Assembly: GCA_002841315.1 (NCBI GenBank)
Contig: PHEW01000004.1
Coordinates: 1-64,000 of the forward strand
Reading direction: 5' to 3'
Length of the DNA: 64,000 nt
From: Actinobacteria bacterium HGW-Actinobacteria-4
Lineage (GTDB): Bacteria > Actinomycetota > Actinomycetes > Actinomycetales > Demequinaceae
The translations under genes and the position numbers were made by a program. How positions within the stretch are numbered: position 1 is the stretch's first letter; the number at the start of each line of letters is the position of its first letter. Shown piece by piece: positions 29,015 to 37,532 of the stretch. The notes beneath the pieces were generated by a model that saw only the letters and a list, made by a program, of their open reading frames with translations, made no database searches and was not told the origin of the DNA.

Positions 29015-30252
29015 CAGGTCACGATGGTGCCCTTGGGCACCACGGTCAGGCCCGACTCAGTGACGGTGAACCCCCGCTCGAGGTCTTTTTCGCGATCGAT
29101 TCCCACGCGGGCGCCTTCTTCGATCACCACGTTCTTGTCGATGATCGCGCGGTGGACCTGCGCATGGCGGTTGACGATCACGTTGTCGAGCAGGATTGAG
29201 TCTGACACCGTTGACCACGAGTGGAGCCGCACGCCAGGCGAGAGCACCGACCCCGTGACGGTGGCGCCGGACACGATCACTCCCGGCGACACAATGGAGT
29301 CGGCAGCGTGACCGAGCCGGCCCTCCTCGGAGTGGATGAACTTCGCAGGGGGCTCGGTGATGAGCCCCTGATGAAGTGGCCAGCGGTGGTTGTAGACGTT
29401 GAAGATGGGCTGCACCGCGATGAGGTCAACGTGCGCCTCATAGTAGGAGTCAATGGTTCCGACGTCTCGCCAGTAGTCACGGTCGCGATCAGTCGATCCG
29501 GGAACGTCGTTGCGTTGGAAGTCGTAGAAGCCGCACGTTCCCTTGTCGACGAAGTACGGCACGATGTCGCCGCCCATGTCGTGCCTGGAGTCGTCGTTCT
29601 TGGCGTCGAGCTCGAGTGCCTTGACCAGTGCATCTGCGTTTGCGACATAGTTGCCCATGGAAGCGAGCACCTCGTGTGGGCTGTCGGGGAGGCCTTCGGG
29701 ATCGCTGGGCTTCTCAAGGAATGCGCGGATGCGATCGGGCTGATCTGCGCCCACGTCGATGACACCGAACTGGTCGGCCAGGTCAATGGGCTGCCGGATC
29801 CCTGCCACAGAAAACTCTGCGCCTGACTCGATGTGCGCCCGCACCATTTGAGAGAAGTCCATTCGGTACACGTGGTCGGCACCCACCACCACCACGAGGT
29901 CGGGGTTCTCGTCTTCGATGATGTTGACGCATTGGTGAATGGCGTCCGCGCTGCCGAGGTACCAGTGCTTGCCACGCCGCTGCTGCGCGGGGACTGGCGC
30001 CACGTAGTTCCCGAGCAATGGGGACATGCGCCAGGTCCTGGCAATGTGCCGGTCCATCGAGTGGGACTTGTACTGCGTGAGCACAATCACGTGCAGGTAG
30101 CCCGAGTTCACGAGGTTGCTCAGCGCGAAGTCCACGAGGCGGTAGGTGCCGCCAAAAGGCACGGCAGGCTTGGCGCGTGAGGCGGTCAGGGGCATGAGGC
30201 GCTTGCCCTCACCTCCCGCGAGGACAATGGCGAGTACTTTGGGTGCGGGCAT
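29014..30252 (-). CDS. glgC: Glucose-1-phosphate adenylyltransferase (ADP-glucose synthase)
   Basis: A 412-aa ADP-glucose pyrophosphorylase, the committed step toward glycogen. The N-terminal nucleotidyltransferase motif is [24 protein letters not shown] contains the substrate Lys, [12 protein letters not shown] is the metal site, and IRAFLEKP is the glucose-phosphate site. The C-terminal part has left-handed beta-helix repeats ([20 protein letters not shown]). ATG 30252 gives the usual start and lies 6 bases after TATGCT on the minus strand. It is divergent from the glycogen synthase gene. Confidence 0.96.
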   Translation of the reverse strand: MPAPKVLAIVLAGGEGKRLMPLTASRAKPAVPFGGTYRLVDFALSNLVNSGYLHVIVLTQYKSHSMDRHIARTWRMSPLLGNYVAPVPAQQRRGKHWYLGSADAIHQCVNIIEDENPDLVVVVGADHVYRMDFSQMVRAHIESGAEFSVAGIRQPIDLADQFGVIDVGADQPDRIRAFLEKPSDPEGLPDSPHEVLASMGNYVANADALVKALELDAKNDDSRHDMGGDIVPYFVDKGTCGFYDFQRNDVPGSTDRDRDYWRDVGTIDSYYEAHVDLIAVQPIFNVYNHRWPLHQGLITEPPAKFIHSEEGRLGHAADSIVSPGVIVSGATVTGSVLSPGVRLHSWSTVSDSILLDNVIVNRHAQVHRAIIDKNVVIEEGARVGIDREKDLERGFTVTESGLTVVPKGTIVT

Positions 30253-30323
30253 CTCCCCAGCATACGGTGCGGTGCAAGCGTGGGGCGGGCGAATCACCGC
30301 GGAGAGCGGCTACCGTGGGACGT
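30253..30323. promoter_or_regulatory. Divergent glgC/glgA promoter region
   Basis: A 71-bp gap holds a leaderless-type -10 for each gene: TATGCT for glgC (minus strand, 30264-30259, 6 bases from ATG) and TACCGT for glgA (30311-30316, 7 bases from ATG). The two promoters face away from each other, so the -35 regions lie within the shared middle. I saw no clear palindrome. Confidence 0.6.
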
Positions 30324-31526
30324 ATGCGCGTTGACATCCTCACCAGGGAGTACCCCCCACACATCTATGGCGGAGCCGGAGTCCACGTCACCGAACTCGC
30401 CGCAGTCCTACGGTCTCACGTGGACGTCGAGGTGCGATGCTTCGATGGCCCTCGTGATGACACGGGTGTGACGGGTTATGACTCGGCCGATTCACGCGTG
30501 CGCGATGCGGCACTGCGGGTACTTGCGACGAACCTTCCCATGGCCCAGGACTGCGCTGGTGCCGACCTGGTGCATTCCCACACGTGGTACGCAAATATGG
30601 CCGGCAATCTCGCGGCACAACTCCACGGGATTCCGCATGTGCTGAGTGCTCACTCGTTGGAGCCGATGCGGCCTTGGAAGGCAGAACAGCTCGGTGGTGG
30701 CTATGCGCTGTCCTCCTGGATAGAGAAGACTGCCTATGAGGCTGCGCATGGAGTGATCGCCGTTAGCGCGGGGATGCGCGACGACGTCCTGCGTTGCTAC
30801 CCCAACGTGGACCCTGGCAAGGTGCACGTGGTTCACAACGGCATTGACGTCGACGCCTGGGCGGCGCCCAGCACGGAAGAAGAGCGAGCGAAGGCCGATG
30901 CCGTGGTCGCCGAGTGGGGGATTGACCCGTCCCGCCCTGCCATTGTGTTCGTGGGGCGGATCACTCGACAGAAGGGCCTGCCTTACTTCTTGAGGGCTGT
31001 CGAAAAATTGCCAGCGGATATCCAGGTGGTGCTGTGTGCCGGTGCTCCCGACACGAAGGAGATTGCGGCGGAGGTCGCAGGCGCGGTCGCCACGCTACAA
31101 GAAACTCGTGGTGGCGTGATCTGGATCGAAAAGATGTTGCCGCGCGATGAGTTGGTTGCGGTGCTCGATGCGTGCACAGCGTTTGTGTGCCCGTCGGTGT
31201 ACGAGCCGCTCGGAATCGTCAACCTCGAGGCGATGGCCGTGGGTTTACCGGTGGTTGCCACGGCGACCGGAGGCATACCGGAGGTGGTGGTCCCCGGAGA
31301 GACGGGCAGTCTGGTCGCGATCGATCAGGCCACAGACGGAACGGGCACCCCTGTGGAGCCCGAGCAGTTTGTTGACGATATGGCCGCGGCTCTCACCGAC
31401 ATGGTCGCCGATCCCGAGCGTGCGGCGCGCATGGGCGCAGCCGGACGCACGCGGGCCACCGAGCACTTCTCGTGGCACACCATTGGCGAGCGCACCCTTG
31501 ACGTCTATCGCGATGTGCTCGGTTAG
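30324..31526 (+). CDS. glgA: GlgA/GlgM-type glycosyltransferase family 4 (glycogen or maltose-1-phosphate synthase)
   Basis: A 400-aa GT-B glycosyltransferase. N-terminal REYPPHIYGGAGVHVTELA binds the donor; the C-terminal half has VGRITRQKGLPYFL and the GT4 motif VCPSVYEPLGIVNLEAMAVGLPVVA with the EX7E pair. The short GT4 form and the divergent layout with glgC match mycobacterial Rv1212c-Rv1213, where the enzyme (GlgM) makes maltose-1-phosphate from ADP-glucose for the GlgE pathway. So GlgM activity is at least as likely as classical glycogen synthase. ATG 30324 is 7 bases after TACCGT. Confidence 0.9.
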   Translation: MRVDILTREYPPHIYGGAGVHVTELAAVLRSHVDVEVRCFDGPRDDTGVTGYDSADSRVRDAALRVLATNLPMAQDCAGADLVHSHTWYANMAGNLAAQLHGIPHVLSAHSLEPMRPWKAEQLGGGYALSSWIEKTAYEAAHGVIAVSAGMRDDVLRCYPNVDPGKVHVVHNGIDVDAWAAPSTEEERAKADAVVAEWGIDPSRPAIVFVGRITRQKGLPYFLRAVEKLPADIQVVLCAGAPDTKEIAAEVAGAVATLQETRGGVIWIEKMLPRDELVAVLDACTAFVCPSVYEPLGIVNLEAMAVGLPVVATATGGIPEVVVPGETGSLVAIDQATDGTGTPVEPEQFVDDMAAALTDMVADPERAARMGAAGRTRATEHFSWHTIGERTLDVYRDVLG

Positions 31527-31535
31527 GCTCGCCCC

Positions 31536-32324
31536 ATGACCGAAGTGCTTCGATTTGACGACGTCACCGTGACCCGAGACGGCAACGAGATCCTTGGTGG
31601 GCTGTCGTGGACCGTCAACGAAGGTGAGCGCTGGGTGGTGCTAGGGCCCAACGGTGCGGGCAAGACCACGCTGATTACGCTGGCGGGCGCCCGCATGAAC
31701 CCCACGAGCGGCACGGTCTCGATCTTGGGCCAAGACCTTGCGGCGTCGGATACCCAGGACCTCCGGATTCGTGTGGGCCTGTCAAGTGCCGCGCTCGCGG
31801 ATCACATTCCGCCCGACGAATGGGTGAGCGACGTCGTGATGACTGCCGCGCACGGCATCACTAAGCGTTGGCAGGAGGAATACGAGGGCATGGATGTCGA
31901 TCGCGCGGGTGACCTACTCGCGGCGTTCGGCATGAGTCAGTTCGCCGAGCGTCAGTTCTGGACCCTCAGCGAAGGTGAGCGCAAGCGCGTCCAGATTGCC
32001 AGGGCGCTGATGGCCGATCCCGAGGTCTTGTTGCTCGACGAGCCGGGCGCCGGCCTTGACCTTGCGGGGCGCGAAGAGCTCCTCATGGCGCTTACCGAGC
32101 TCGCCGGGGACAAGCGTTCGCCTGCCATCGTGCTCGTGACTCACCACGTGGAAGAGATTCCGCGTGGGTTCACTCACGCACTGCTGTTGCGCGACGGCGC
32201 GGTGGTGGCGCAAGGCCCCTTGGTGCAGACGCTGTCGAACACGAACCTCACCGCGACCTATGGAATGCCGGTCGAACTCCACTCCGAGGGCGGGCGCTGG
32301 ACCGCTCGGAGAGCCTCGTCCTAA
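31536..32324 (+). CDS. Stand-alone ABC transporter ATP-binding protein
   Basis: A 262-aa ABC ATPase of the YlmA/ModF-like type. Walker A is LGPNGAGKTTL (about 36-46), the signature is LSEGERKRVQIAR, Walker B is LLLDEPGAGLDL, and the switch His is in VTHHVEEIP. No permease gene is adjacent, so partner and substrate are unknown; it may be a cytosolic ATPase. ATG 31536 lies 6 bases after TAGGCT (31524-31529), which overlaps the glgA stop region, so it has its own leaderless promoter. It overlaps the convergent glycosidase gene by 4 bp. Confidence 0.88.
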   Translation: MTEVLRFDDVTVTRDGNEILGGLSWTVNEGERWVVLGPNGAGKTTLITLAGARMNPTSGTVSILGQDLAASDTQDLRIRVGLSSAALADHIPPDEWVSDVVMTAAHGITKRWQEEYEGMDVDRAGDLLAAFGMSQFAERQFWTLSEGERKRVQIARALMADPEVLLLDEPGAGLDLAGREELLMALTELAGDKRSPAIVLVTHHVEEIPRGFTHALLLRDGAVVAQGPLVQTLSNTNLTATYGMPVELHSEGGRWTARRASS

Positions 32325-33682
32325 CTGACGCTGCGCACCACGGGAGCGTTGTCATCGGCTGAGTACGTCACGGTTGATACGAGCGCACCATCGAGATCGA
32401 ACACGAGCACCATCGTGGTGGACGGCCCGATGTCAAAGTCGGTGGTGGTGTCGAGGCCTACAGGCATCGCCAGGCCGCACGTGCCTGACGCCTCTGCGCC
32501 TTCAGCGAGGCCGATGCTGCAGGTCAGTGTCGACGACGTATCGATGTTCATGACCATCGCCGTCACGCGACCATCGCCCCGATCCACCGAGCCAAATGCC
32601 CGCACCGTTTCGGTTGAGGAAGCGACCGCTTGATACGTGCCACTGAAGTAGTGGGACACCATCTGCATGTGCCAGTACGAAGGACGTGGCTCAAGGGTGA
32701 GGCTCAAGAAGCCATGATCGGAGCCGTGGCACTGGCCGCCGCTTTCCTGAATCGACCACAGTGCCCCGTAGCTCCCGCCGAACTCCATGATGGCGCCATA
32801 GACGGAAGCGATCATTTGGCCGTTCTCGAAGCTGCACACCCGCGCGCCGCCCCTCCCGTTGAACTCTCCGATGCCCCATTCCAGGGCGTCGGCGCCGGTC
32901 CTGTCGTTGGCTGCGTTGGCTTGGTCGACCAGCGCACGTGTTCGCTCAATGCGACTGCGATACTCCTGGAAGCCAGTGGTGGTGAGAGCGTCGATTCCGA
33001 TTTCCTCCGGTGGGTAGCCAACGTAGAGGTGCCACGCCACGCCATCGGTGTAGTAGTAGTCTTCGCCGGGAACCTTGCCCGAGATATCGGAGGCAGAGCC
33101 GTCGCCTGAGAAGAGTTCCCCGTAATAGTCCTCGTAGAAATCGCACTCGTTGGGACCGAAGATCTTGATGGTGGGGTCGACTTCCTTCATCGCGGCCGCA
33201 ATGGGCTTCCAGTACTCGGCAACCTGTGCGGCAGACTCTGGCGTGACCACACGACAGAATGGTTCGTTGCCGATTCCCCAATAGACAACGGGACGGTCGG
33301 TGTCAACGTTGAAGTGCGCGACAAGTTTGGCAGCTTCTTCTGGCGTGCCAAACCTTGAGACTTGAAGCTGCGGTTCCGCTCCCATGTCGAAGGCCTCTTG
33401 AACCCACATATCGAGCAGGGAGTTTGGCGCCAGCGCATTGTCATAGGCGATGCCGCCTACACGCAGGAACTGAAGCCCCGCTTCTCCCGTGACCTGCCAG
33501 GCGGCTTCGGACGGGATGTGCCACACGTTGTTGCCGACCAATGTTGAACTGATGTCAGGTCCATCGGCGTGGGGTGGGCCAGCATCGCACGCACTGAGTC
33601 CCACGGTGACTGCGAGCGCTAGAGCAATTCGCGAGACGAGGTTGCGTGTGGATGCGCCTTCGCGGCGGGAAGGTGTTGTCAT
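32321..33682 (-). CDS. Secreted lipoprotein glycoside hydrolase (clan GH-A like)
   Basis: A 453-aa extracellular lipoprotein. The signal peptide (VSRIALALAVTVGLSAC) has its lipobox Cys at about residue 32. The body is a TIM-barrel glycosidase: VVYWGIGNEPFCR carries the acid/base Glu (Asn-Glu-Pro motif) and ALEWGIGEFNGRGG the nucleophile-type Glu; a beta-sandwich tail follows (SSTETVRAFGSVDR onward), as in GH39/GH44/GH51 relatives. The family cannot be fixed by eye; xylan- or arabinan-type substrates are plausible. ATG 33682 is 6 bases after TACCCT (leaderless pattern); a longer frame to 33760 passes over that promoter. Confidence 0.82.
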   Translation of the reverse strand: MTTPSRREGASTRNLVSRIALALAVTVGLSACDAGPPHADGPDISSTLVGNNVWHIPSEAAWQVTGEAGLQFLRVGGIAYDNALAPNSLLDMWVQEAFDMGAEPQLQVSRFGTPEEAAKLVAHFNVDTDRPVVYWGIGNEPFCRVVTPESAAQVAEYWKPIAAAMKEVDPTIKIFGPNECDFYEDYYGELFSGDGSASDISGKVPGEDYYYTDGVAWHLYVGYPPEEIGIDALTTTGFQEYRSRIERTRALVDQANAANDRTGADALEWGIGEFNGRGGARVCSFENGQMIASVYGAIMEFGGSYGALWSIQESGGQCHGSDHGFLSLTLEPRPSYWHMQMVSHYFSGTYQAVASSTETVRAFGSVDRGDGRVTAMVMNIDTSSTLTCSIGLAEGAEASGTCGLAMPVGLDTTTDFDIGPSTTMVLVFDLDGALVSTVTYSADDNAPVVRSVS

Positions 33683-33841
33683 GCGCTCAGGGTACTTGAT
33701 CGGTCGGAGACCAACGGCGCTGGTGAACCACCAGGACGGCGCGAGTCTGGTGCGAATCATCCCAGAGCGGTCGCCGGCTCATCCCGGGGAATGATGCCGG
33801 AGTTTGGGTGGGCCTGCTAGCGTTCTGACAGGAGGTTAACT

Positions 33842-34276
33842 ATGCAATCCATTTGGTGGTTTGTGGGAGCAATGCTGCTGGGCGTCATCGAGATATTCAC
33901 GCTCGACTTGATGCTGATCATGCTCGCTGGAGGTGCGCTCGCTGCCGGTGTTGCCGCCCTGTTTGGGGCACCGCTGTGGGTGAGCATCATGGTGTTCTGC
34001 CTGGTGTCAGCGATGTTGCTGTTCACCTTGCGGCCGTATCTGTTGAAGGCTTTGCGGTCGCGGGGCGAGGTTATTGAGACCAACGCAGCGGCGCTCGTGG
34101 GTCGCGACGCTCGTGCCATCGACGACATCACCGCGATTGCTGGGCGAGTCAAGCTGGCGGGCGAGGTGTGGTCGGCGCGAATCGTTGACGACGCTGCTGT
34201 CATTCCAGAAGGTTCATCGGTCACTGTGGTGGCCATCAAGGGCGCGACGGCCATCGTTGCGCCGGAAAAGGGGTAG
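33842..34276 (+). CDS. NfeD family membrane protein (short form)
   Basis: A 144-aa NfeD-type protein. Two or three transmembrane helices cover about residues 4-65 (WWFVGAMLLGVIEIFTLDLMLI region), followed by a soluble OB-fold domain (ALVGRDARAIDDITAIAGRV onward). NfeD proteins work with SPFH proteins in membrane microdomains; the SPFH gene starts 5 bp downstream. The start has a strong ribosome binding site, GGAGG, 8 bases before ATG, unlike most first genes here; TAGCGT at about 33818 is a likely -10. Confidence 0.9.
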   Translation: MQSIWWFVGAMLLGVIEIFTLDLMLIMLAGGALAAGVAALFGAPLWVSIMVFCLVSAMLLFTLRPYLLKALRSRGEVIETNAAALVGRDARAIDDITAIAGRVKLAGEVWSARIVDDAAVIPEGSSVTVVAIKGATAIVAPEKG

Positions 34277-34281
34277 AGGCT

Positions 34282-35346
34282 ATGGAGCCTGGTCAGATTA
34301 TTGGAATCGTCGCGCTTGTTGTTCTCGCGATCTTTGTCATCAGCGCCATCGGGCGCGCGGTACGCATTGTGCCGCAGGCAGTGGCAGTGATCGTTGAGCG
34401 ACTGGGGCGTTATAGCCGCACCATGGATGCAGGCCTGCACCTGCTCATTCCGTTCATCGACAAGGTCCGTGCGGGCGTCGACTTGCGCGAGCAAGTGGTG
34501 TCGTTCGCGCCGCAGTCGGTCATTACCTCCGACAACCTGGTGGTCGAGATCGACACCGTCATCTACTTCCAGGTCACCGATCCTCGTGCCGCGGTCTATG
34601 AGATCGCGAATTACATCTTGGGTATCGAGCAGTTGACTACTACCACCATTCGTAACGTCATCGGCACCATGGACCTCGAGCAGACCTTGACGAGCCGTGA
34701 CCAGATCAACGGTCAGCTCCGTGGGGTCCTCGATGAGGCGACCGGCAAGTGGGGCATCCGCGTCAACCGCGTGGAGCTCAAGGCCATTGAGCCGCCCATG
34801 TCGATCAAGGACTCGATGGAGAAGCAGATGCGTGCCGAGCGTGACCGTCGTGCCGCGATCCTTACGGCAGAGGGTGTCAAGCAATCGCAGATCCTCACGG
34901 CAGAAGGTGAGAAGCAGGCCGCGATCCTCACGGCAGAAGGTCAGGCTCAAAGCGCGATCTTGCGCGCTGAGGGTGAGTCGCGGGCTATTTTGCAAGTCTT
35001 TGACGCTATTCACACGGGTGACGCAGACAGCAAGTTGCTCGCGTACCAGTACCTGCAGATGCTTCCCGAGATTGCCAAGAACGACGCCAACAAGATGTGG
35101 TTCATTCCCACGGAGTTCACCGGTGCGCTCAAGGCGGTTTCCGCAGGCTTTGGCCACATCGACGAGCCCGAGGCGCTCACCAAGGGCGCCAACCGCAAGG
35201 CGTACAAGCTCGAATCGGCACTCACTGACCCGCGTGAAGCGCTCGCAGCAGCCAAGCGCGAGGCGGCTGAGGCCACGGAGGACGCCACCGATGCTGGGTC
35301 AAGGTCGGGCCGTCGCCCAGACCCCAACGCGGAAAAGGGCCAGTAG
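34282..35346 (+). CDS. SPFH domain / band 7 protein (stomatin-paraslipin type)
   Basis: A 354-aa membrane-attached protein. One N-terminal transmembrane helix (about 4-24, IIGIVALVVLAIFVISAIG) is followed by the SPFH/band 7 domain (about 28-185, VAVIVERLGRYSRTMDAGLH). A coiled-coil region has four 11-residue repeats beginning ILTAEG (see repeat entry). Such proteins form oligomeric cages in the membrane and often control proteases or fluid domains, together with the NfeD protein encoded just upstream. The C-terminal tail is charged and Ala-rich. A terminator follows at 35366-35399. Confidence 0.92.
   Translation: MEPGQIIGIVALVVLAIFVISAIGRAVRIVPQAVAVIVERLGRYSRTMDAGLHLLIPFIDKVRAGVDLREQVVSFAPQSVITSDNLVVEIDTVIYFQVTDPRAAVYEIANYILGIEQLTTTTIRNVIGTMDLEQTLTSRDQINGQLRGVLDEATGKWGIRVNRVELKAIEPPMSIKDSMEKQMRAERDRRAAILTAEGVKQSQILTAEGEKQAAILTAEGQAQSAILRAEGESRAILQVFDAIHTGDADSKLLAYQYLQMLPEIAKNDANKMWFIPTEFTGALKAVSAGFGHIDEPEALTKGANRKAYKLESALTDPREALAAAKREAAEATEDATDAGSRSGRRPDPNAEKGQ
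34858..34989 (+). repeat. Four 33-bp tandem repeats inside the SPFH gene
   Basis: Four units of 33 bp (34858, 34891, 34924 and 34957) encode 11-residue repeats ILTAEGVKQSQ, ILTAEGEKQAA, ILTAEGQAQSA and ILRAEGESRAI. Units two and three share ATCCTCACGGCAGAAGGT. The 11-residue period suits a right-handed coiled coil, and similar ILxAEG repeats are common in this family, so this is protein architecture and not a mobile or CRISPR repeat. Confidence 0.9.
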
Positions 35347-35365
35347 GTCCCAAGAAGCTCTGACT

Positions 35366-35399
35366 CGAGGGCCCCGGAGACTACTCTCCGGGGCCCTCG
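35366..35399 (+). terminator. Intrinsic terminator after nfeD-SPFH
   Basis: A perfect 15-bp inverted repeat, CGAGGGCCCCGGAGA at 35366-35380 and its complement at 35385-35399, has a CTAC loop. It lies 19 bp after the SPFH stop and before trmH. The T-run is absent, as is usual in this GC-rich genome. Confidence 0.82.
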
Positions 35400-35422
35400 T
35401 GCATGACTGACACAATGAGCCC

Positions 35423-36223
35423 ATGACCGTGATTACCATTGCTGACGTCGACGATGAACGCCTGACCGATTACCGCGATCTCACAGACGTCGCGTTGCGC
35501 ACGCGCATCGAGCCCGAACGAGGGCTCTACATCGCGGAAGGCGCCAAGGTGATCGGGCGTGCCGTGGTCGCCGGTCACGTTCCTCGCTCCTTCTTGGTGT
35601 CGCCTAGGTGGCTCGATTCCCTTGGCAGGCCCATCGCCGCGTGGCCCGATGTCCCCGTGTTGGTTGGCTCCGAGGATCTCCTTGAGCAGATCGCTGGCTT
35701 CAACGTGCACCGGGGTGCCCTCGCCGCGATGCACCGCCCGGTCTTGCCCTCGGTTGCGGACGTGACCGCGGGGGCCCGTCGCATTGCCGTTCTTGAAGAT
35801 GTCATGAACCACACCAATGTGGGTGCGGTGTTCCGCTCGGCGGCGGCGATGGGCATTGACGCGGTGCTGGTAAGCCCGCGCTGCGCTGACCCTCTCTACC
35901 GGCGGAGCGTGAGGGTCTCGATGGGTACGGTGTTTCAGGTGCCGTGGACCCGCCTTGAGTCGTGGCCTGCGGGGTTGGGTGCGCTCAAGGAAGCAGGATT
36001 CACGGTGGCGGCGCTAGCGCTGGGGGACGATGCCATAGCCCTGGATGAGTTCGAAGCGCACCCGCCAGCCCGGTTGGCTTGGCTACTCGGCACCGAAGGC
36101 GACGGGCTCTCCGCCGCAGCGGTGCAGGCAGCAGACGTCTCCGTGACGATCCCCATGGCGAGGGGAGTGGACTCGCTCAACGTAGCCGCGGCATCGGCCG
36201 TAGCCTTTTGGGCATTGCGCTAG
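35423..36223 (+). CDS. SpoU/TrmH family RNA 2'-O-methyltransferase
   Basis: A 266-aa SPOUT-class RNA methyltransferase. The N-terminal part (to about 95) is a substrate-binding domain; the C-terminal knot has the three SpoU motifs: MNHTNVGAVFRSAAAMGIDAVLV, LAWLLGTEGDGLS and VTIPMARGVDSLNVAAASAVAFW. The target is probably 23S rRNA 2'-O-ribose, but tRNA cannot be excluded. CACAAT ends 6 bases before the ATG, a weak leaderless -10. It ends in the convergent hairpin at 36218-36254. Confidence 0.92.
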   Translation: MTVITIADVDDERLTDYRDLTDVALRTRIEPERGLYIAEGAKVIGRAVVAGHVPRSFLVSPRWLDSLGRPIAAWPDVPVLVGSEDLLEQIAGFNVHRGALAAMHRPVLPSVADVTAGARRIAVLEDVMNHTNVGAVFRSAAAMGIDAVLVSPRCADPLYRRSVRVSMGTVFQVPWTRLESWPAGLGALKEAGFTVAALALGDDAIALDEFEAHPPARLAWLLGTEGDGLSAAAVQAADVSVTIPMARGVDSLNVAAASAVAFWALR

Positions 36224-36254
36224 CCGTCGAGTGGACCGAAGTAGACGGCTAGCG
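36218..36254. terminator. Bidirectional hairpin between trmH and the ecfT operon
   Basis: An 11-bp perfect inverted repeat, CGCTAGCCGTC at 36218-36228 and GACGGCTAGCG at 36244-36254, has a 15-nt loop. It overlaps the trmH stop codon and lies 1 bp from the ecfT stop on the other strand. Position between convergent genes suggests a shared terminator, though the loop is long and a U-run is missing. Confidence 0.6.
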
Positions 36255-36255
36255 G

Positions 36256-36852
36256 TCATCGGACTCCGCGCGCCGTCAGCGCGTCACCGAGCGCATCCGC
36301 GTGCTTAAGCGAGACCACGAGGAACGGAATCGCGAACAAGCGCAGACTCCGCCCACCGCCCCGGGCGTTCTGCGCCTCGCGTACCTCGCGCTCGAGCCGC
36401 ACGAGCACGGGGAGGGTGCTCAGCGTTACGGCAATTGTCAGCGCCGCGCGCTGTGGATCGACCCGTAGCCGTGCCAATGGCGACAGTCCCCGTTCGAGCG
36501 CTTCTAGGAGTTCGCTCACCGGCGTGGTCAATGCGAGCAGCCCGCTGATGACCACGGCGGCGCAAATCCGAACGGTGTTCGCTACGCCAGTTTCCGCGCC
36601 CAGGAACAGGAGCTGACCAGCGAGAGTCACCGCGAGGATCCAGCGGATGGCGATCCCCTGGCGCACAAGCGCCCCCATCCCTGCCCCACGAACGGCATAG
36701 CAAGCGAGGCAGACCCCAGCAGTCAACGCCGCACCCCACCAGCTCGCCGGAACCACGCTCACGCCGAGCACGATCAGCCCAAGCACCGCGGACTTCCGCC
36801 CCGCGGTGAGTCGGTGCCAAGGGCCGTCGCCGGGTCGGTACAGGGTCAGCAT
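36256..36852 (-). CDS. bioN: ECF transporter T-component (BioN-like)
   Basis: A 198-aa membrane protein, last gene of the bioY operon. It has about four or five transmembrane helices (SAVLGLIVLGVSVVPASWW; VVISGLLALTTPVSELLEAL) and the coupling motif REAQNARGGGRSLR, in which the Ala-Arg-Gly motif contacts the ATPase. It overlaps the ATPase gene by 7 nt. With BioM and BioY it would form a three-part biotin importer. It is shorter than, and clearly different from, the EcfT at 19967-20617. Confidence 0.88.
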   Translation of the reverse strand: MLTLYRPGDGPWHRLTAGRKSAVLGLIVLGVSVVPASWWGAALTAGVCLACYAVRGAGMGALVRQGIAIRWILAVTLAGQLLFLGAETGVANTVRICAAVVISGLLALTTPVSELLEALERGLSPLARLRVDPQRAALTIAVTLSTLPVLVRLEREVREAQNARGGGRSLRLFAIPFLVVSLKHADALGDALTARGVR

Positions 36853-37532
36853 CGGAGCCTCTCTTCATAGGCCGCGATGGTCGCGTCAGGCGGTCCGACG
36901 GCGACGATGGTTCCGTCGTGTACCAGGACTGCGCTGTCGCAGCGTTGGGCGAGGGTCATGTCGTGCGTCACCAACAGCAATCGATGCGCCCCTTCCTCAA
37001 AGAGGTGGTCCGCAACGCGACGGGCGTTGCGTGCATCAAGATACGCAGTCGGTTCGTCAGCGATCACCAAATCAGGACGGCGGACGAACGCGCCGCACAG
37101 CGCGAGCAGTTGCTTCTGCCCGCCGGACAGGTCGTGAGATGCGTGATCTGCGACGGCGGTGAGACCGAACCTTTCCAAGGCTTCGGTGACTCTTTGCGCC
37201 TTCTCCTCGCGCGGCAGCTTCTCAGACCGCAATGAGAACGCGACATCCTCGATCACGGTAGGCATCACGATCTGGGTGTCGGGATTGCTGAACACGACGG
37301 CGATGCGGCGCCGGAGTCTGGAGGCATCCTGGGCGGGGTCAAGGCCAAGGATCCGGATCGCGCCGCTCTCGGCGCGGGCGAGCCCTCCAACCAGGCGCGC
37401 AAATGTGGACTTGCCGGACCCGTTCTCGCCGATGACGGCAACAGTGCGTTGGTCTAGCGAACACGTCACGTTGCGGAGCACCTGCGTGTCCCCAAGGCGC
37501 ACGTGGACGTCGTCCAGGTCGAGGTAGCTCAT
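36846..37532 (-). CDS. bioM: ECF transporter ATPase (BioM-like)
   Basis: A 228-aa ABC ATPase. Walker A is VIGENGSGKSTFARL (about 33-47), the Q-loop is FSNPDTQIVMPTVIEDV, the signature is LSGGQKQLLALCG, Walker B is LVIADEPTAYLDA, and the switch His is in LLVTHDMTLA. ATG 37532 overlaps the thiolase stop (ATGA); a longer frame to 37673 lies inside the thiolase gene. It powers the adjacent EcfT/BioY pair by its operon position. Confidence 0.9.
   Translation of the reverse strand: MSYLDLDDVHVRLGDTQVLRNVTCSLDQRTVAVIGENGSGKSTFARLVGGLARAESGAIRILGLDPAQDASRLRRRIAVVFSNPDTQIVMPTVIEDVAFSLRSEKLPREEKAQRVTEALERFGLTAVADHASHDLSGGQKQLLALCGAFVRRPDLVIADEPTAYLDARNARRVADHLFEEGAHRLLLVTHDMTLAQRCDSAVLVHDGTIVAVGPPDATIAAYEERLRC

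Noticed and set aside
34858-34989. Possible CRISPR or minisatellite array
   Set aside because: The 33-bp repeats are directly adjacent without spacers, in frame, and encode the coiled-coil repeats usual for SPFH proteins.
33817-35157. 446-aa minus-strand ORF opposite nfeD and the SPFH gene
   Set aside because: Reverse frame of two well-supported genes; the internal repeats are only the reversed 33-bp coding repeats of the SPFH protein.
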